Below, one piece after another: positions 51,630 through 59,558 of a stretch of DNA of 64,000 nt. The position numbers and the translations under genes are program-made. Source of the stretch: an uncultured Phycisphaerales bacterium (GTDB lineage Bacteria > Planctomycetota > Phycisphaerae > Sedimentisphaerales > Anaerobacaceae); the NCBI GenBank assembly GCA_937927975.1, contig CALEZT010000088.1, forward strand, positions 62,001-126,000, in the 5' to 3' direction. Position 1 is the first letter of the stretch; every line of letters begins with the position of its first letter. Under the pieces are notes generated by a model. It made no database searches. It was not told the DNA's origin and was given only the letters and a program-made list of their open reading frames with translations.

Positions 51630-51881
51630 ATGCTGCTGCCAATCCGAACCATCGCAGTCAGCACGGCTGTTCTTTGTTTCTTCGCCATAGGGATTATCGG
51701 CTCGGTCGGCGGCTTGTCGTCCTTCACCTGCTGCAAGCGGGCGCTGCTGGGAGCTGCGGTGGCATATCTCACGGCAGGGACCGCCGGCAAGGCCGTCAAC
51801 GCGATCCTGGTGCAGGCCATGATCGCCGGTCAGGTCAGTCAGACAAAGAAGAGGGAGCAACCGGGTGACCGTAAGAACTAA
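51630..51881 (+). CDS. Small membrane protein between flhA and fliA
   Basis: 83 aa with one or two hydrophobic segments: VSTAVLCFFAIGIIGSVGGL and LLGAAVAYLTAGTAGKAVNA. The C-terminus is basic. AAGGAG precedes the ATG. It overlaps the sigma-factor gene by 17 nt, so it is co-translated with it. Not recognised; the location suggests a flagellar accessory role. Confidence 0.65.
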   Translation: MLLPIRTIAVSTAVLCFFAIGIIGSVGGLSSFTCCKRALLGAAVAYLTAGTAGKAVNAILVQAMIAGQVSQTKKREQPGDRKN

Positions 51882-52725
51882 AAACATGCCCGAAACCCAC
51901 GTGCAGGATGCCGCTGCCAGGCTGGCCGAAGGATTGGCCGCCCGGGGCCCGGCGTTCGAGGCCCCCGACAACGGCGACCACCTGCGAGCCGCGGCCGTAC
52001 GCGCCTACAACGGGCACAAGCATCGCGCCATCAGCGACGAGGAGATCGTCCAACTGCTGCCCATGGTCCGCAAGATCGCACGCCGGGCGGTCAGCTACAT
52101 CAAGCCGCCTTTGTCGTTCGAGGATCTGGTCTCGGCCGGAACCGTCGGATTGCTCAAGGCCGCCAGAGATTTCGACTCCTCGCATCAGGTCGAGTTCAAG
52201 ACCTATGCGTACATCCGGATCAAAGGAGCGGTGCTGGACGAGTTGCGACGGGCCTCCCTGCTGCCTTCCGGGGTAAGCCGCCAGATCAAGACCGCACGGG
52301 AGTTGTGCCGCCAGATCGCCGAACAGACGGGCAGCGCCCCTTCCGATGACGAATTGGCCCAGAAGATGGGCCTCTCCGTCGAAGAGGTCGGCGGGCTCTT
52401 CGAAAGCGCCCGCGCCCAGCACTTCGTATCCATCGACACGATCGACCAGGAGCAGCCGGCCCTGGGGAATCTCCTGGCCTGCGCCGACGCGCCCACCCCC
52501 GACAGCCAGTTGGCCAGAGGCGAGCTGATGGAGCAACTCACGAAAGCGATGCAGGAACTCGATGAGCGCAGATTGCAGATCATCATCCTGTATTACCAGC
52601 AACATCTGACCATGAAGCAAATCGCGGAAGTTCTCGAAATCACCGAATCGCGCGTCAGTCAATTGCACGCCAGCGCGCTGTTCAGCCTGTCAACCCGATT
52701 GGAGCAGTGGAAAGATGACGGATAG
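51865..52725 (+). CDS. fliA: RNA polymerase sigma factor, FliA/WhiG (sigma-28) type
   Basis: 286 aa. Region 2: MVRKIARRAVSYIKPPLSFE, DLVSAGTVGLLKAARDFDSS and VEFKTYAYIRIKGAVLDELR. Region 3: QIKTARELCRQIAEQTGSAP. Region 4: RRLQIIILYYQQHLTMKQIA and VLEITESRVSQLHASALFSL. The SRVSQLH helix is typical for FliA. GTG 51865 with GGGAG upstream; ATG 51886 is the alternative. FliA directs late flagellar gene expression, including filament genes. Confidence 0.92.
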   Translation: MTVRTKNMPETHVQDAAARLAEGLAARGPAFEAPDNGDHLRAAAVRAYNGHKHRAISDEEIVQLLPMVRKIARRAVSYIKPPLSFEDLVSAGTVGLLKAARDFDSSHQVEFKTYAYIRIKGAVLDELRRASLLPSGVSRQIKTARELCRQIAEQTGSAPSDDELAQKMGLSVEEVGGLFESARAQHFVSIDTIDQEQPALGNLLACADAPTPDSQLARGELMEQLTKAMQELDERRLQIIILYYQQHLTMKQIAEVLEITESRVSQLHASALFSLSTRLEQWKDDG

Positions 52726-52927
52726 CGATTTCACCCTCATCAAGCCGATGGAGACCGTCCACAACATCCAGGCCCTGACGCCGGACAAACAGCGGGAAGA
52801 GCGCAAACGCCGCCGGAAGCCGACTCAGGAGCAACCGGAGACAGGGGGCCCCCCCCTGAACGAAACGACCCCGGACCAAACGTCCAACGACGGCGGCGGT
52901 CGGCATCAGATCGACTATTGCGCCTGA
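52715..52927 (+). CDS. Small hydrophilic protein after fliA
   Basis: 70 aa. DFTLIKPMETVHNIQALTPD, a basic stretch KREERKRRRKPTQEQ-like (lysine/arginine run near residue 28), and an end in RHQIDYCA. The ATG overlaps the end of fliA by 11 nt. No known family. Position and coupling suggest that it is a real flagellar-linked protein. Confidence 0.55.
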   Translation: MTDSDFTLIKPMETVHNIQALTPDKQREERKRRRKPTQEQPETGGPPLNETTPDQTSNDGGGRHQIDYCA

Positions 52928-52961
52928 CGGCTTCCCTCTCGAAACCGCAGGACTTCAAGAA

Positions 52962-53237
52962 GTGAAAGACAACGGAATGTCCAAGACCACACGACATGTT
53001 CTCAAGGCCGCCGAAGTCGTGGTGAACGGCCCGCTTCGGTTGAGCATCGATTCGGCCCCGGAAATCCGGTGCGGAGGACCGCGACCGGCCGCGGCCGGCT
53101 CCACGGTGCGGCTGGTCGAGAGCCAGCCGGAATACGCCATTCTCGAAATCACCTGCCCGTGCGGCAGATCAACCCAGGTGCGATGTGACTACGCGGCCGC
53201 GAATCCGCCGGCTGCTGTGACGGAGAAGCAGACATGA
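52962..53237 (+). CDS. Small Cys-containing protein
   Basis: 91 aa from GTG 52962 (AGGA 9 nt upstream); ATG 52977 would give 86 aa. A hydrophobic/beta stretch (VVVNGPLRLSIDSAPEI) and a Cys motif ITCPCGRSTQVRCDY near the end, which could bind a metal together with one more ligand. It ends with an ATGA overlap into the lipoprotein gene. Not recognised. Confidence 0.6.
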   Translation: MKDNGMSKTTRHVLKAAEVVVNGPLRLSIDSAPEIRCGGPRPAAAGSTVRLVESQPEYAILEITCPCGRSTQVRCDYAAANPPAAVTEKQT

Positions 53238-53821
53238 CCCGAACGGCCAAACTAATCACCGTATCGTTTGCAGCCCTCGCGATGGCGATCGCCGGTTGTA
53301 CGACGCCCCAGAGCCCGGCGGCCGGTCCCAGGACTCCCGCCGAGACCGAAGGGGCGGCCAAACGGTTCCGCGACAGCCCGCTGGAAGGCCGCACGGCGGT
53401 CGAATCCGCCATCGAACTGTCCGAGAAGTACGCCAGACTGTCCGACCAGACCGTCTCCTTGAAGCAGGAGAACCAGCGGCTCACCAACGAGAACGAAAAC
53501 CTGCGGCAGCAGGTCACCAGCCTGGACAGCAAGCTCAAACAGACCCAGAAGGAGCTCAGCGAAGCCAACAACCTCTTGATCGAGATGCTCAATGAGCTCA
53601 ATCACTGGAAGAGCAATATCCTGGGGTTCCGCGGCGAGATGCGGGACGCCGCCAAGGCTCAACTGGAGGCGTTATTGAAGGTTCTGGAGATCCTCGGCGG
53701 CGAGGCGGAGGCCGGAATCCTTCAGCAGCAACACACCGGGACGCTCAACCTGGACACAAGCAACGCAGGGGGAGCCGACGCGGCCGCGATGTCGCAAAGG
53801 AGCGAGCCCAATGGATTCTAG
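53234..53821 (+). CDS. Coiled-coil lipoprotein
   Basis: 195 aa. Lipobox LAMAIAGC gives an acylated cysteine at about residue 22. A coiled coil of about 75 residues follows (LSDQTVSLKQENQRLTNENE, LRQQVTSLDSKLKQTQKELS). The C-terminal part is mixed helix and low complexity. GGAG lies upstream of the ATG. It overlaps the next lipoprotein gene by 11 nt. Likely in the outer or inner membrane periplasmic face; function unknown. Confidence 0.78.
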   Translation: MTRTAKLITVSFAALAMAIAGCTTPQSPAAGPRTPAETEGAAKRFRDSPLEGRTAVESAIELSEKYARLSDQTVSLKQENQRLTNENENLRQQVTSLDSKLKQTQKELSEANNLLIEMLNELNHWKSNILGFRGEMRDAAKAQLEALLKVLEILGGEAEAGILQQQHTGTLNLDTSNAGGADAAAMSQRSEPNGF

Positions 53822-54548
53822 CAGCGCCCGTCGGGAGGAAAGGACCGTAGAACTGAAAGAGAACAATAGGGATCGCGTCGAGTCGCGACTGTTCCGTCTG
53901 CCCCCCTTCGTGCGTTCCTGCCTGCTGTTGCTGCTGGCGACCCTGACGCTGGGTCCGATCAGCGGATGTGAATCCGCCAACAACGAAGGAATGGCGGGCG
54001 CCTATTTCCTGGACTCCGGCAAAGACCTCGGATCTCTCGGCCGGGTGGCCCTGGTGGAATTGGACAACACGTCCGCCTATCCGCGAATCTCCGAGGAGAT
54101 CACGCAGGCTCTCTACCTGGAGATTCAAAAGCAGCAGCTCTTCGGGCTGGCGGTCGTTCGTCAGGACGATCCGGCGTGGCGTAGCCTCCAGGAGAATCTC
54201 GATACGCTCCAGGCCATGCGTCAACTGGTCGTTCTGCGGGAAACCCTTCGCAGCAACGGCCTGCTCCTTGGCACGGTCACGCAGTATCAGCCCTATCCGC
54301 ACATGGTGATCGCCCTTCGTCTGAAGCTGCTGGACCTGACCGACGGCCAGCTCATCTGGGCGACGGAACAGATCTGGGACAGCACGGACAAGAACATCCA
54401 GAAGCGGATCAGGCAGTACTACAGCAGGCAGTTGAGATCCAGCGCCGCGCCGTTGAAGGAGGAACTGGTGGTCGTCAGTTCCCTGAACTTCTGCAAGTTC
54501 GTGGCCTACGAAGTGGCCGCCACGCTTCAGCCCCCCAAGGAACGTTAA
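53811..54548 (+). CDS. Lipoprotein with CsgG/LpoB/GNA1162-like fold (tentative)
   Basis: 245 aa. After a basic N-terminus, a hydrophobic signal ending LGPISGC forms a lipobox near residue 54. The periplasmic part has VALVELDNTSAYPRISEEIT, GLLLGTVTQYQPYPHMVIAL and LRLKLLDLTDGQLIWATEQI, a pattern seen in CsgG, LpoB and GNA1162-type lipoproteins. AAGGAG precedes the ATG, overlapping the previous gene. It may contribute to the flagellar passage through the outer membrane, but this is only contextual. Confidence 0.7.
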   Translation: MDSSSARREERTVELKENNRDRVESRLFRLPPFVRSCLLLLLATLTLGPISGCESANNEGMAGAYFLDSGKDLGSLGRVALVELDNTSAYPRISEEITQALYLEIQKQQLFGLAVVRQDDPAWRSLQENLDTLQAMRQLVVLRETLRSNGLLLGTVTQYQPYPHMVIALRLKLLDLTDGQLIWATEQIWDSTDKNIQKRIRQYYSRQLRSSAAPLKEELVVVSSLNFCKFVAYEVAATLQPPKER

Positions 54549-54679
54549 CGGACGCACCCCCGAACGGAAGAATAATGGCCCTTAACAACGTTGGCAGCGC
54601 ATTTTTTGCAGGGATGACCTTAAGATTTCCAGGAATGATGCGAAAACTACCTGTAGCAGGGCCATGAAGGGATCAGAAT

Positions 54680-54949
54680 ATGATTGAGAACATCAAGAAC
54701 AACCACGTCACGCAGATGCTGGGGCTCACCCCCCCTGCTCGCAACGACGCTGCGAGCCAGTCCTCGGGGAGTGATCCGGACGCCACGCTCCAGGTCGATT
54801 TCGCAGACATGGTCAGTCGGGCGATGCAGACTGCCCAGGCCGACGCGGACGCGGTGACAAAGGCCAAGGACCTGCTGCAATCGGGACGCCTCCTGACGCC
54901 CGAGAATATCCGGTCCGCTGCGGAGAACATCCTGATGTTCGGCATCTGA
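54680..54949 (+). CDS. FlgM-like small protein
   Basis: 89 aa. DFADMVSRAMQTAQADADAV then AKDLLQSGRLLTPENIRSAA and ENILMFG. The pattern ...I...G...(x)...IR.AAE.. resembles the C-terminal sigma-binding half of FlgM, the anti-sigma-28 factor. GAAGGGATCAG precedes the ATG. The gene is monocistronic before a strong terminator, in the run with fliA. The call is by pattern only, as FlgM sequences diverge widely. Confidence 0.5.
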   Translation: MIENIKNNHVTQMLGLTPPARNDAASQSSGSDPDATLQVDFADMVSRAMQTAQADADAVTKAKDLLQSGRLLTPENIRSAAENILMFGI

Positions 54950-54976
54950 CCCACTGGCAAATCACGGATTGCGCCG

Positions 54977-55016
54977 CGGGGCCCGCCATGGATGGCGAAC
55001 AAGGCCCCGTTTTTTT
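54977..55016 (+). terminator. Rho-independent terminator
   Basis: CGGGGCC (54977-54983) pairs with GGCCCCG (55003-55009), with an inner stem CGCCAT/ATGGCG, followed by seven T. It ends the plus-strand flagellar block. Confidence 0.88.
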
Positions 55017-55059
55017 CTGCGCGCACGGTGGAGAAAACGCGGAACGGGGTCCCTGATCC

Positions 55060-55296
55060 TCAGACGTAACAGTCCAGAAGAGTGCCCACCGGCATTCGGG
55101 CCAGGTCGGGCTTGGCGGAGGAGGCGAGCGAGATCCCTTGGCGACAACCGCCGTATTCGCGAACCCGAACGTGGACGTGGATTGGCTCTTGAGACTCGGC
55201 AACGCGAGGCCCGTCCGTACGATGCCCGCACAGCCGCTCGGCCGGAGGCAGCAGGTTGCGATCAACGCATTGGAGGCCCATCAGGTTCACCATCAT
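55060..55296 (-). CDS. Hypothetical small protein (uncertain)
   Basis: 78 aa: GLQCVDRNLLPPAERLCGHR at the front, IHVHVRVREYGGC in the middle, MPVGTLLDCYV at the end. Third codon positions are mostly G or C as in neighbouring genes, and its end faces the terminator of the opposite gene. The ribosome site is weak (GTGAGATGAA). No family recognised; may be chance. Confidence 0.35.
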   Translation of the reverse strand: MMVNLMGLQCVDRNLLPPAERLCGHRTDGPRVAESQEPIHVHVRVREYGGCRQGISLASSAKPDLARMPVGTLLDCYV

Positions 55297-55531
55297 TTCA
55301 TCTCACTGAACACCATCCTATCAAAGTGACTGATTCGGTTCAAGCACCTCGCCCTCCACCGCGACAACCACGCGCCCTGCACGACCATTCCTGCATCTTG
55401 AGTCGTGGCGTTATCGGACATACGTCCGGATTTCCGGAAAGAAAAACGAGGCTTCTTAAGATTCTGCGCACAGCCGAGCCGATAGAAACCATAGGCAATA
55501 CACGGTCAACACCCGAAGCATAGAGGATCGG
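55297..55531. other. Intergenic region with repeat-like and promoter-like sequence
   Basis: 235 bp without a gene. It holds imperfect palindromes around 55419-55437 (GGACATACGTCC-like and TCCGGATTTCCGGA) and a sigma-28-like promoter near 55457-55485. Confidence 0.4.
55457..55485 (+). promoter_or_regulatory. Possible sigma-28 promoter
   Basis: GCCGATAG at 55478-55485 matches 7 of 8 bases of the sigma-28 -10 element; TAAG at 55457-55460 could be the -35, but the gap is about 2 nt longer than usual. It lies 47 bp before the zinc-ribbon gene. Confidence 0.35.
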
Positions 55532-55732
55532 ATGCGTATCATCCTGCAGTGTCCGAGATGCAGTTCCCGCTGGTGGCTCGACGGCGATGCGGCGGATCGT
55601 CGCCTGCGCTGCCGCAAGTGCGCGCTGCTGCTGAAGGTCCCCCGCCTCGATGAGTTGCCCAAAGCCGCGGAGGTCATCAAAGACGCCAAAGACGAAGTCT
55701 ATGTGGATGACAACGGTCGGACCTACGGCTGA
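55532..55732 (+). CDS. Small zinc-ribbon protein
   Basis: 66 aa. Two CxxC knuckles, CPRCSSRWWLDGDAAD and LRCRKCALLLKVP, match the MJ0042-type zinc-ribbon pattern. The rest is acidic/helical (KAAEVIKDAKDEVYVDDNG). AGAGGATCGG precedes the ATG. May be regulated with flagellar genes if the upstream sigma-28-like sequence is real. Function unknown. Confidence 0.75.
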   Translation: MRIILQCPRCSSRWWLDGDAADRRLRCRKCALLLKVPRLDELPKAAEVIKDAKDEVYVDDNGRTYG

Positions 55733-55792
55733 TTCCCTGCCGCCATCAGCCTCCCCACAGTAGAGTACCTCCCCAAGAAAGCCCCTCAGCCG

Positions 55793-56107
55793 TCATTCAT
55801 CCTTGAAATCATCCTCCGGCTCCTGCTCATCCGCCAACTCCTCGTCCTCGTCGGTTTCTCCGCTGGCGTCGACCTGCTCGTTGAACGTCCATTGGTGCAG
55901 GGCCTCGATCAGCATGGCCGAGCCGATGGTCTGCGAGGCTTCCTCGTTCACCTCCGCCAACGCGCGAGCCAGCCAGTCGGCCAGACCGGTGATCGCATTG
56001 ACGCAATCCTCGAACTCCAGATTCACCGGATCGTCCGTACCGACTACGGTTCCGTGCTCCCGCACATCGACGACCAGTCTTGCTCCACGACGCGGCATAT
56101 GTTCCAT
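55793..56107 (-). CDS. Hypothetical acidic protein
   Basis: 104 aa. RLVVDVREHGTVVGTDDPVN near the start, LADWLARALAEVNEEASQTI helical in the middle, and a strongly acidic tail (rich in Asp/Glu). GGGAG lies upstream of ATG 56107; ATG 56098 is an alternative. Divergent from the lipoprotein gene at 56267. Not recognised; the acidic tail is a common feature of regulators or chaperone-like small proteins, but no function is proposed. Confidence 0.6.
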   Translation of the reverse strand: MEHMPRRGARLVVDVREHGTVVGTDDPVNLEFEDCVNAITGLADWLARALAEVNEEASQTIGSAMLIEALHQWTFNEQVDASGETDEDEELADEQEPEDDFKDE

Positions 56108-56266
56108 AGGACAACGATCTCCCAGAAATCCGACTTTCCACTCTCACTCTGACACATGTGTTCCAGGCATTGTAGCCGCCGCACCACAGGCGGGCAAAAC
56201 GAAAAACACGTTCGGCCCGACATCTCAGGTTGACACGTCACAGAGAACCGACCATACTCGACCGCC

Positions 56267-56725
56267 ATGAAACGATTGCCTGTGCTTGTGCTGCTTCTGG
56301 CTGTCGCAGGCTGTCAGGGTGGCACGGTTGGAGGCCTGAGTCTGAGCGTCGGGTCGTACGAACGGGGTCTGTGGTTCGACCACGACCGCCAGCAGTACCA
56401 GCCGAACGGCTTCGGCCTGCGGCTCGACCTCGTCGCAGGCAAGATGATCCGCCCGGTGCCCAAGTTCTGGGAACCCGCAAACAACCCCTGGCAAGGCGGC
56501 GAGCCCTGGTTCGTGCTTCGCATGCCGATGATCGGCCCGTTCCTCTCCATCGCCATAGGGCAAAGCGGCGCGTACCTGGGATTCAAGACTTTCAGAGTTG
56601 AGGACCGACATCGCGCACCCGAACGATATGGCACTTGGATGCGCCAGGACGAATTCCCCGAACCGAACGACGTTCGCGTCTATCTGCAACCGAGCGCCAC
56701 CCTGCGACGGACTCGATGGAAGTGA
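56267..56725 (+). CDS. Hypothetical lipoprotein
   Basis: 152 aa. Signal peptide LPVLVLLLAVAGC gives a lipobox at about Cys16. The mature part has aromatic- and proline-rich segments (YERGLWFDHDRQQYQPNGF, PKFWEPANNPWQGGEPWFVL). It overlaps the deaminase gene by 10 nt. No recognised family. Confidence 0.68.
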   Translation: MKRLPVLVLLLAVAGCQGGTVGGLSLSVGSYERGLWFDHDRQQYQPNGFGLRLDLVAGKMIRPVPKFWEPANNPWQGGEPWFVLRMPMIGPFLSIAIGQSGAYLGFKTFRVEDRHRAPERYGTWMRQDEFPEPNDVRVYLQPSATLRRTRWK

Positions 56726-57318
56726 AAGGGACAGCCTTGATACCGAAGAAGATCGAGCTGGAGTTGCCCGCTTGGACGGAGCCGTTCCTGGCCCGACTCG
56801 GCGAGGCGTTCGATTCCGCGGAGGCAAGGATGCGTCTGGCGATCGAGCTGGCCGATCGGAACGTCCAGCGCCGCACAGGCGGTCCCTTCGGCGCCGCGAT
56901 CTTCGAGATCCCCAGTGGGAGACTCGTCAGTGTCGGAATGAACCTGGTGGAAGCCTCGCACTGCTCCATGGCCCATGCGGAGATGGTCGCCATCGCGATG
57001 GCGCAGCAGACGATCGGAGACTACGATCTGGCTGGGAATGGAGCTTGCCGCGAGCTGGTGACGAGCGTCGAACCCTGCGCGATGTGCCTTGGCGCGGTTC
57101 CCTGGTCCGGCGTTCGACGGGTCCTGTGCGGCGCCAGAGGCGAGGACGCCTGCCAGATCGGATTCGACGAAGGGGCCAAGCCGGCCGACTGGGTGGGCGA
57201 GTTGGTCAAGCGAGGAATCGAGGTCGCGCGGGATGTGCTCCGCGACGAGGCAAGGGCCGTGCTTCGGCGCTACGCCGAAGAAGGCGGCACGATCTACAAC
57301 GCCGGCGCGGACGCGTAG
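56716..57318 (+). CDS. Cytidine/deoxycytidylate-type nucleoside deaminase (guanine-deaminase-like)
   Basis: 200 aa. HAEMVAIAMAQ carries the zinc His and catalytic Glu; VEPCAMCLGAVPWSG gives the PCxxC zinc ligands. GGPFGAAIFEIPSGRLVSVG is the substrate-loop strand. The family includes guanine deaminase, tRNA adenosine deaminase and other base deaminases. The 50-residue N-terminal extension and C-terminal VARDVLRDEARAVLRRYAEE are closer to the guanine deaminase group, but I cannot tell the substrate. ATG 56716 is internal to a longer open frame. Confidence 0.85.
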   Translation: MEVKGTALIPKKIELELPAWTEPFLARLGEAFDSAEARMRLAIELADRNVQRRTGGPFGAAIFEIPSGRLVSVGMNLVEASHCSMAHAEMVAIAMAQQTIGDYDLAGNGACRELVTSVEPCAMCLGAVPWSGVRRVLCGARGEDACQIGFDEGAKPADWVGELVKRGIEVARDVLRDEARAVLRRYAEEGGTIYNAGADA

Positions 57319-57319
57319 T

Positions 57320-57763
57320 CTACTTCAGCGGCAGAGCGGAATTGAGGGGAGGGTTCTTCGGCACAACCGGCGTGTTCGGGTCCGCCTTCGTCGGCGCCTT
57401 CGGTTGCGCGGGCACGATGCCCAGGTGTTTCTCGATGCGAGCCAGACGCTGGTCGATCTGCGTCAGTTTGGCGTCCATCGCGGCGACCTTGGCGTCGAAT
57501 GCATCGACCTTGGTCGTGAGCACCTTCAGATCGGCGGTGAAACCCGCGAAGCTCCGCTCCGTGAGGTCCATGTGTCGTTCCATGAGCCGCTCGTAGGCGC
57601 CGATTGCGCGGGCCGCGTCGGACTGGGTGGCCGGCACGCCGTAGACTTGAGCCTCGACCTCATACCCTTTGCGCTCCCGGCCCGTCGAAATCGACAGGCT
57701 CAGGGCGATCACGCCGAAGACAACCGCCGCAACGATACGATAGGTTCCACGATCTCGTGCCAT
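57320..57763 (-). CDS. Hypothetical membrane-anchored coiled-coil protein
   Basis: 147 aa. A hydrophobic segment (IVAAVVFGVIALSLSIS, about residues 10-26) then a heptad-like coil (VDAFDAKVAAMDAKLTQIDQ, RLARIEKHLG) and a Pro/Ala-rich tail. GAGGTG 6 nt upstream supports ATG 57763. It converges with the deaminase gene, the two stops being only 1 nt apart. Function unknown. Confidence 0.72.
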   Translation of the reverse strand: MARDRGTYRIVAAVVFGVIALSLSISTGRERKGYEVEAQVYGVPATQSDAARAIGAYERLMERHMDLTERSFAGFTADLKVLTTKVDAFDAKVAAMDAKLTQIDQRLARIEKHLGIVPAQPKAPTKADPNTPVVPKNPPLNSALPLK

Positions 57764-57892
57764 CTGAACACCTCAACCTTTCCCAAGGATGGACGCAGCG
57801 ACGCCGCTGAGGCCCGCCCTGCCTCTGGTATCGGCAGACGGAGAGCGAGGATTTAGATGGCTTTTCGGACTTTCGCAGAAATCCGCACGGGC

Positions 57893-59524
57893 TCAGCCCG
57901 CGTCGGCAGGCGGCACAATGGGTTCCCACTGGATTCGGGCCGCGCCGAGAATCGTGCCGGTGGCGTAGGCCAGATCCACCAGAGAGATCTGATACTCGAC
58001 CAGAGCGTTGATCTCCGAGCTTTGGGCATTGGCGAAGTTGAACTGGGCGTCGAGCACTTCCGTGCTGGTGCTCATGCCGACCTCGAACTGACGCTTCTCC
58101 GCTTCATAGAGGCGTGCGTTGACGATCGTGTTCTGCCGGGCGGCCAGAATCCGCTGCCAGTTCGCCTCGACCTGATCGACGACGTTCAACACCTCGGTCT
58201 TGATCACGTCTTCGCGATTGGCGCGGGTGGCCAACAGTTGCCGACGAACATAGATGGCCTGTCGGAGCCGTTGCCTGGCGACCTGGTTGCCGATGGGCAC
58301 TCGCATTTGCAGGCTGACCTGGTGATCCGTGAAATCGCTGTCCAGAAGCATGTCGAATGAATCACTCTGGGCGGCGCCCATGCCTGTGATGTTGTACGTG
58401 TAGCCCAGAATCGCCACCGGAAGCGTCTGGTTGCGGTAGAACTCCACCTGATTCTCGCCCTGCAGAAGCTGCAACTGCAACTCCAGCAACTCCATCCGGC
58501 TGTCCATGGCGACCTGGACGAACCGCGAACGATCCAACTCGTATCGAACGGGGTCCGGCTCTGTCTTGGGCACGAGGATCGTCGGGGTCTGGACATCCAG
58601 ACCGGCCTTGTTCACTACGCGCTTGAGTTCACGTTCCCGATCCCTCAGATTGTTCTCAGCCATGATGATCGCTTCAAGCTGCTGGGCCATGCCGGCCTCC
58701 GCGCGAATGACCTCGATCTCCGCGCGCTGACCGCCTTCCACGAGCCGCCGCGCCCGATCCAACTGGGCCTGGCTCAGTTCGTACTGCTGTTGCCTGAGTT
58801 CCAGACTCCTCCGAGCCGCGTACAGGCGCCAGTAGACGCGGTCGATGGCAGCCAACAGAGTAACCACGTCGAGCCGGGCCCGCGCATCGGCAATGTCCCT
58901 GTCGTACTTGGCGATCCGAATCGAGTAGGTGCTCACCCAACGCCCCGCGTTCTGCAGCAACGGCTGACTGATCGAGACCGACAGATCGGAACCGTAGTAC
59001 GGATTGAACTGCGTCCCGATCGCGTCGGTCTTGGTCCTGCCGTCGGACAACTCGAACCGAACGGTCCCCCCGGTCCGAAGCGGAACTTCGACCCCTGTCG
59101 CCCCTCGGAGATAGTCGCTCTGAGAGCCTGTGACCTGATCCGAAAAACTGATGGAGGGGTTGTCGGTCTTGCCGGCGTTGAGATTTGCGTAGAAAGTGGA
59201 CTGGAACTTTGCCTCCTCCTGGCTCAAGCGGGCCGCCGCGATGGTCGGACTGATCAGACTGGCCTTGAGCGACAGGTTGTTCTCCAGAGCCAGCATTCGG
59301 CACTGTTCGAGCGACAGATCCATCGTGGCAGAAGGGACACTTGGCTCGGCCGCAACTCGGTTCGGTTCCGCCTGGTCGAGCTTGAGGGGCTGGATCTCAC
59401 GGATCTTCTCACGAATCGGAGCCATCTGCTCCTTGTCATAGCCGGCCGAGGGCTTGTGACATCCGGACAGGCACAGAAGCAAAAGGCAAGAACCACGGAA
59501 CAGGACTTGCGACAATCCGGCCAT
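57893..59524 (-). CDS. TolC-family outer membrane lipoprotein
   Basis: 543 aa. Signal peptide with lipobox LLLLCLSGC (acylated Cys near residue 22). Long helical repeats follow: MDLSLEQCRMLALENNLSLK is the first TolC helix, RLDVVTLLAAIDRVYWRLYA and VIRAEAGMAQQLEAIIMAEN lie in the first half, and LNVVDQVEANWQRILAARQN with EALVEYQISLVDLAYATGTI in the second. It forms the outer membrane duct of the adjacent MacAB-type pump. ATG 59524 has AAGGA upstream; gap to the permease is 34 nt. Confidence 0.85.
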   Translation of the reverse strand: MAGLSQVLFRGSCLLLLCLSGCHKPSAGYDKEQMAPIREKIREIQPLKLDQAEPNRVAAEPSVPSATMDLSLEQCRMLALENNLSLKASLISPTIAAARLSQEEAKFQSTFYANLNAGKTDNPSISFSDQVTGSQSDYLRGATGVEVPLRTGGTVRFELSDGRTKTDAIGTQFNPYYGSDLSVSISQPLLQNAGRWVSTYSIRIAKYDRDIADARARLDVVTLLAAIDRVYWRLYAARRSLELRQQQYELSQAQLDRARRLVEGGQRAEIEVIRAEAGMAQQLEAIIMAENNLRDRERELKRVVNKAGLDVQTPTILVPKTEPDPVRYELDRSRFVQVAMDSRMELLELQLQLLQGENQVEFYRNQTLPVAILGYTYNITGMGAAQSDSFDMLLDSDFTDHQVSLQMRVPIGNQVARQRLRQAIYVRRQLLATRANREDVIKTEVLNVVDQVEANWQRILAARQNTIVNARLYEAEKRQFEVGMSTSTEVLDAQFNFANAQSSEINALVEYQISLVDLAYATGTILGAARIQWEPIVPPADAG

Positions 59525-59558
59525 CTTGCGTTCCTTCCCTCTTGCGTTCCTACGTTTG

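Noticed and set aside
54592..54609. TGGCAG...TTTTTTGCA before the FlgM-like gene as a sigma-54 promoter
   Set aside because: The GG-to-GC spacing is 3 nt too long for a -24/-12 promoter.
54969..55523. 184-codon plus-strand frame after the FlgM-like gene
   Set aside because: Arg/Pro-rich and runs through a terminator, with no ribosome site and no domains.
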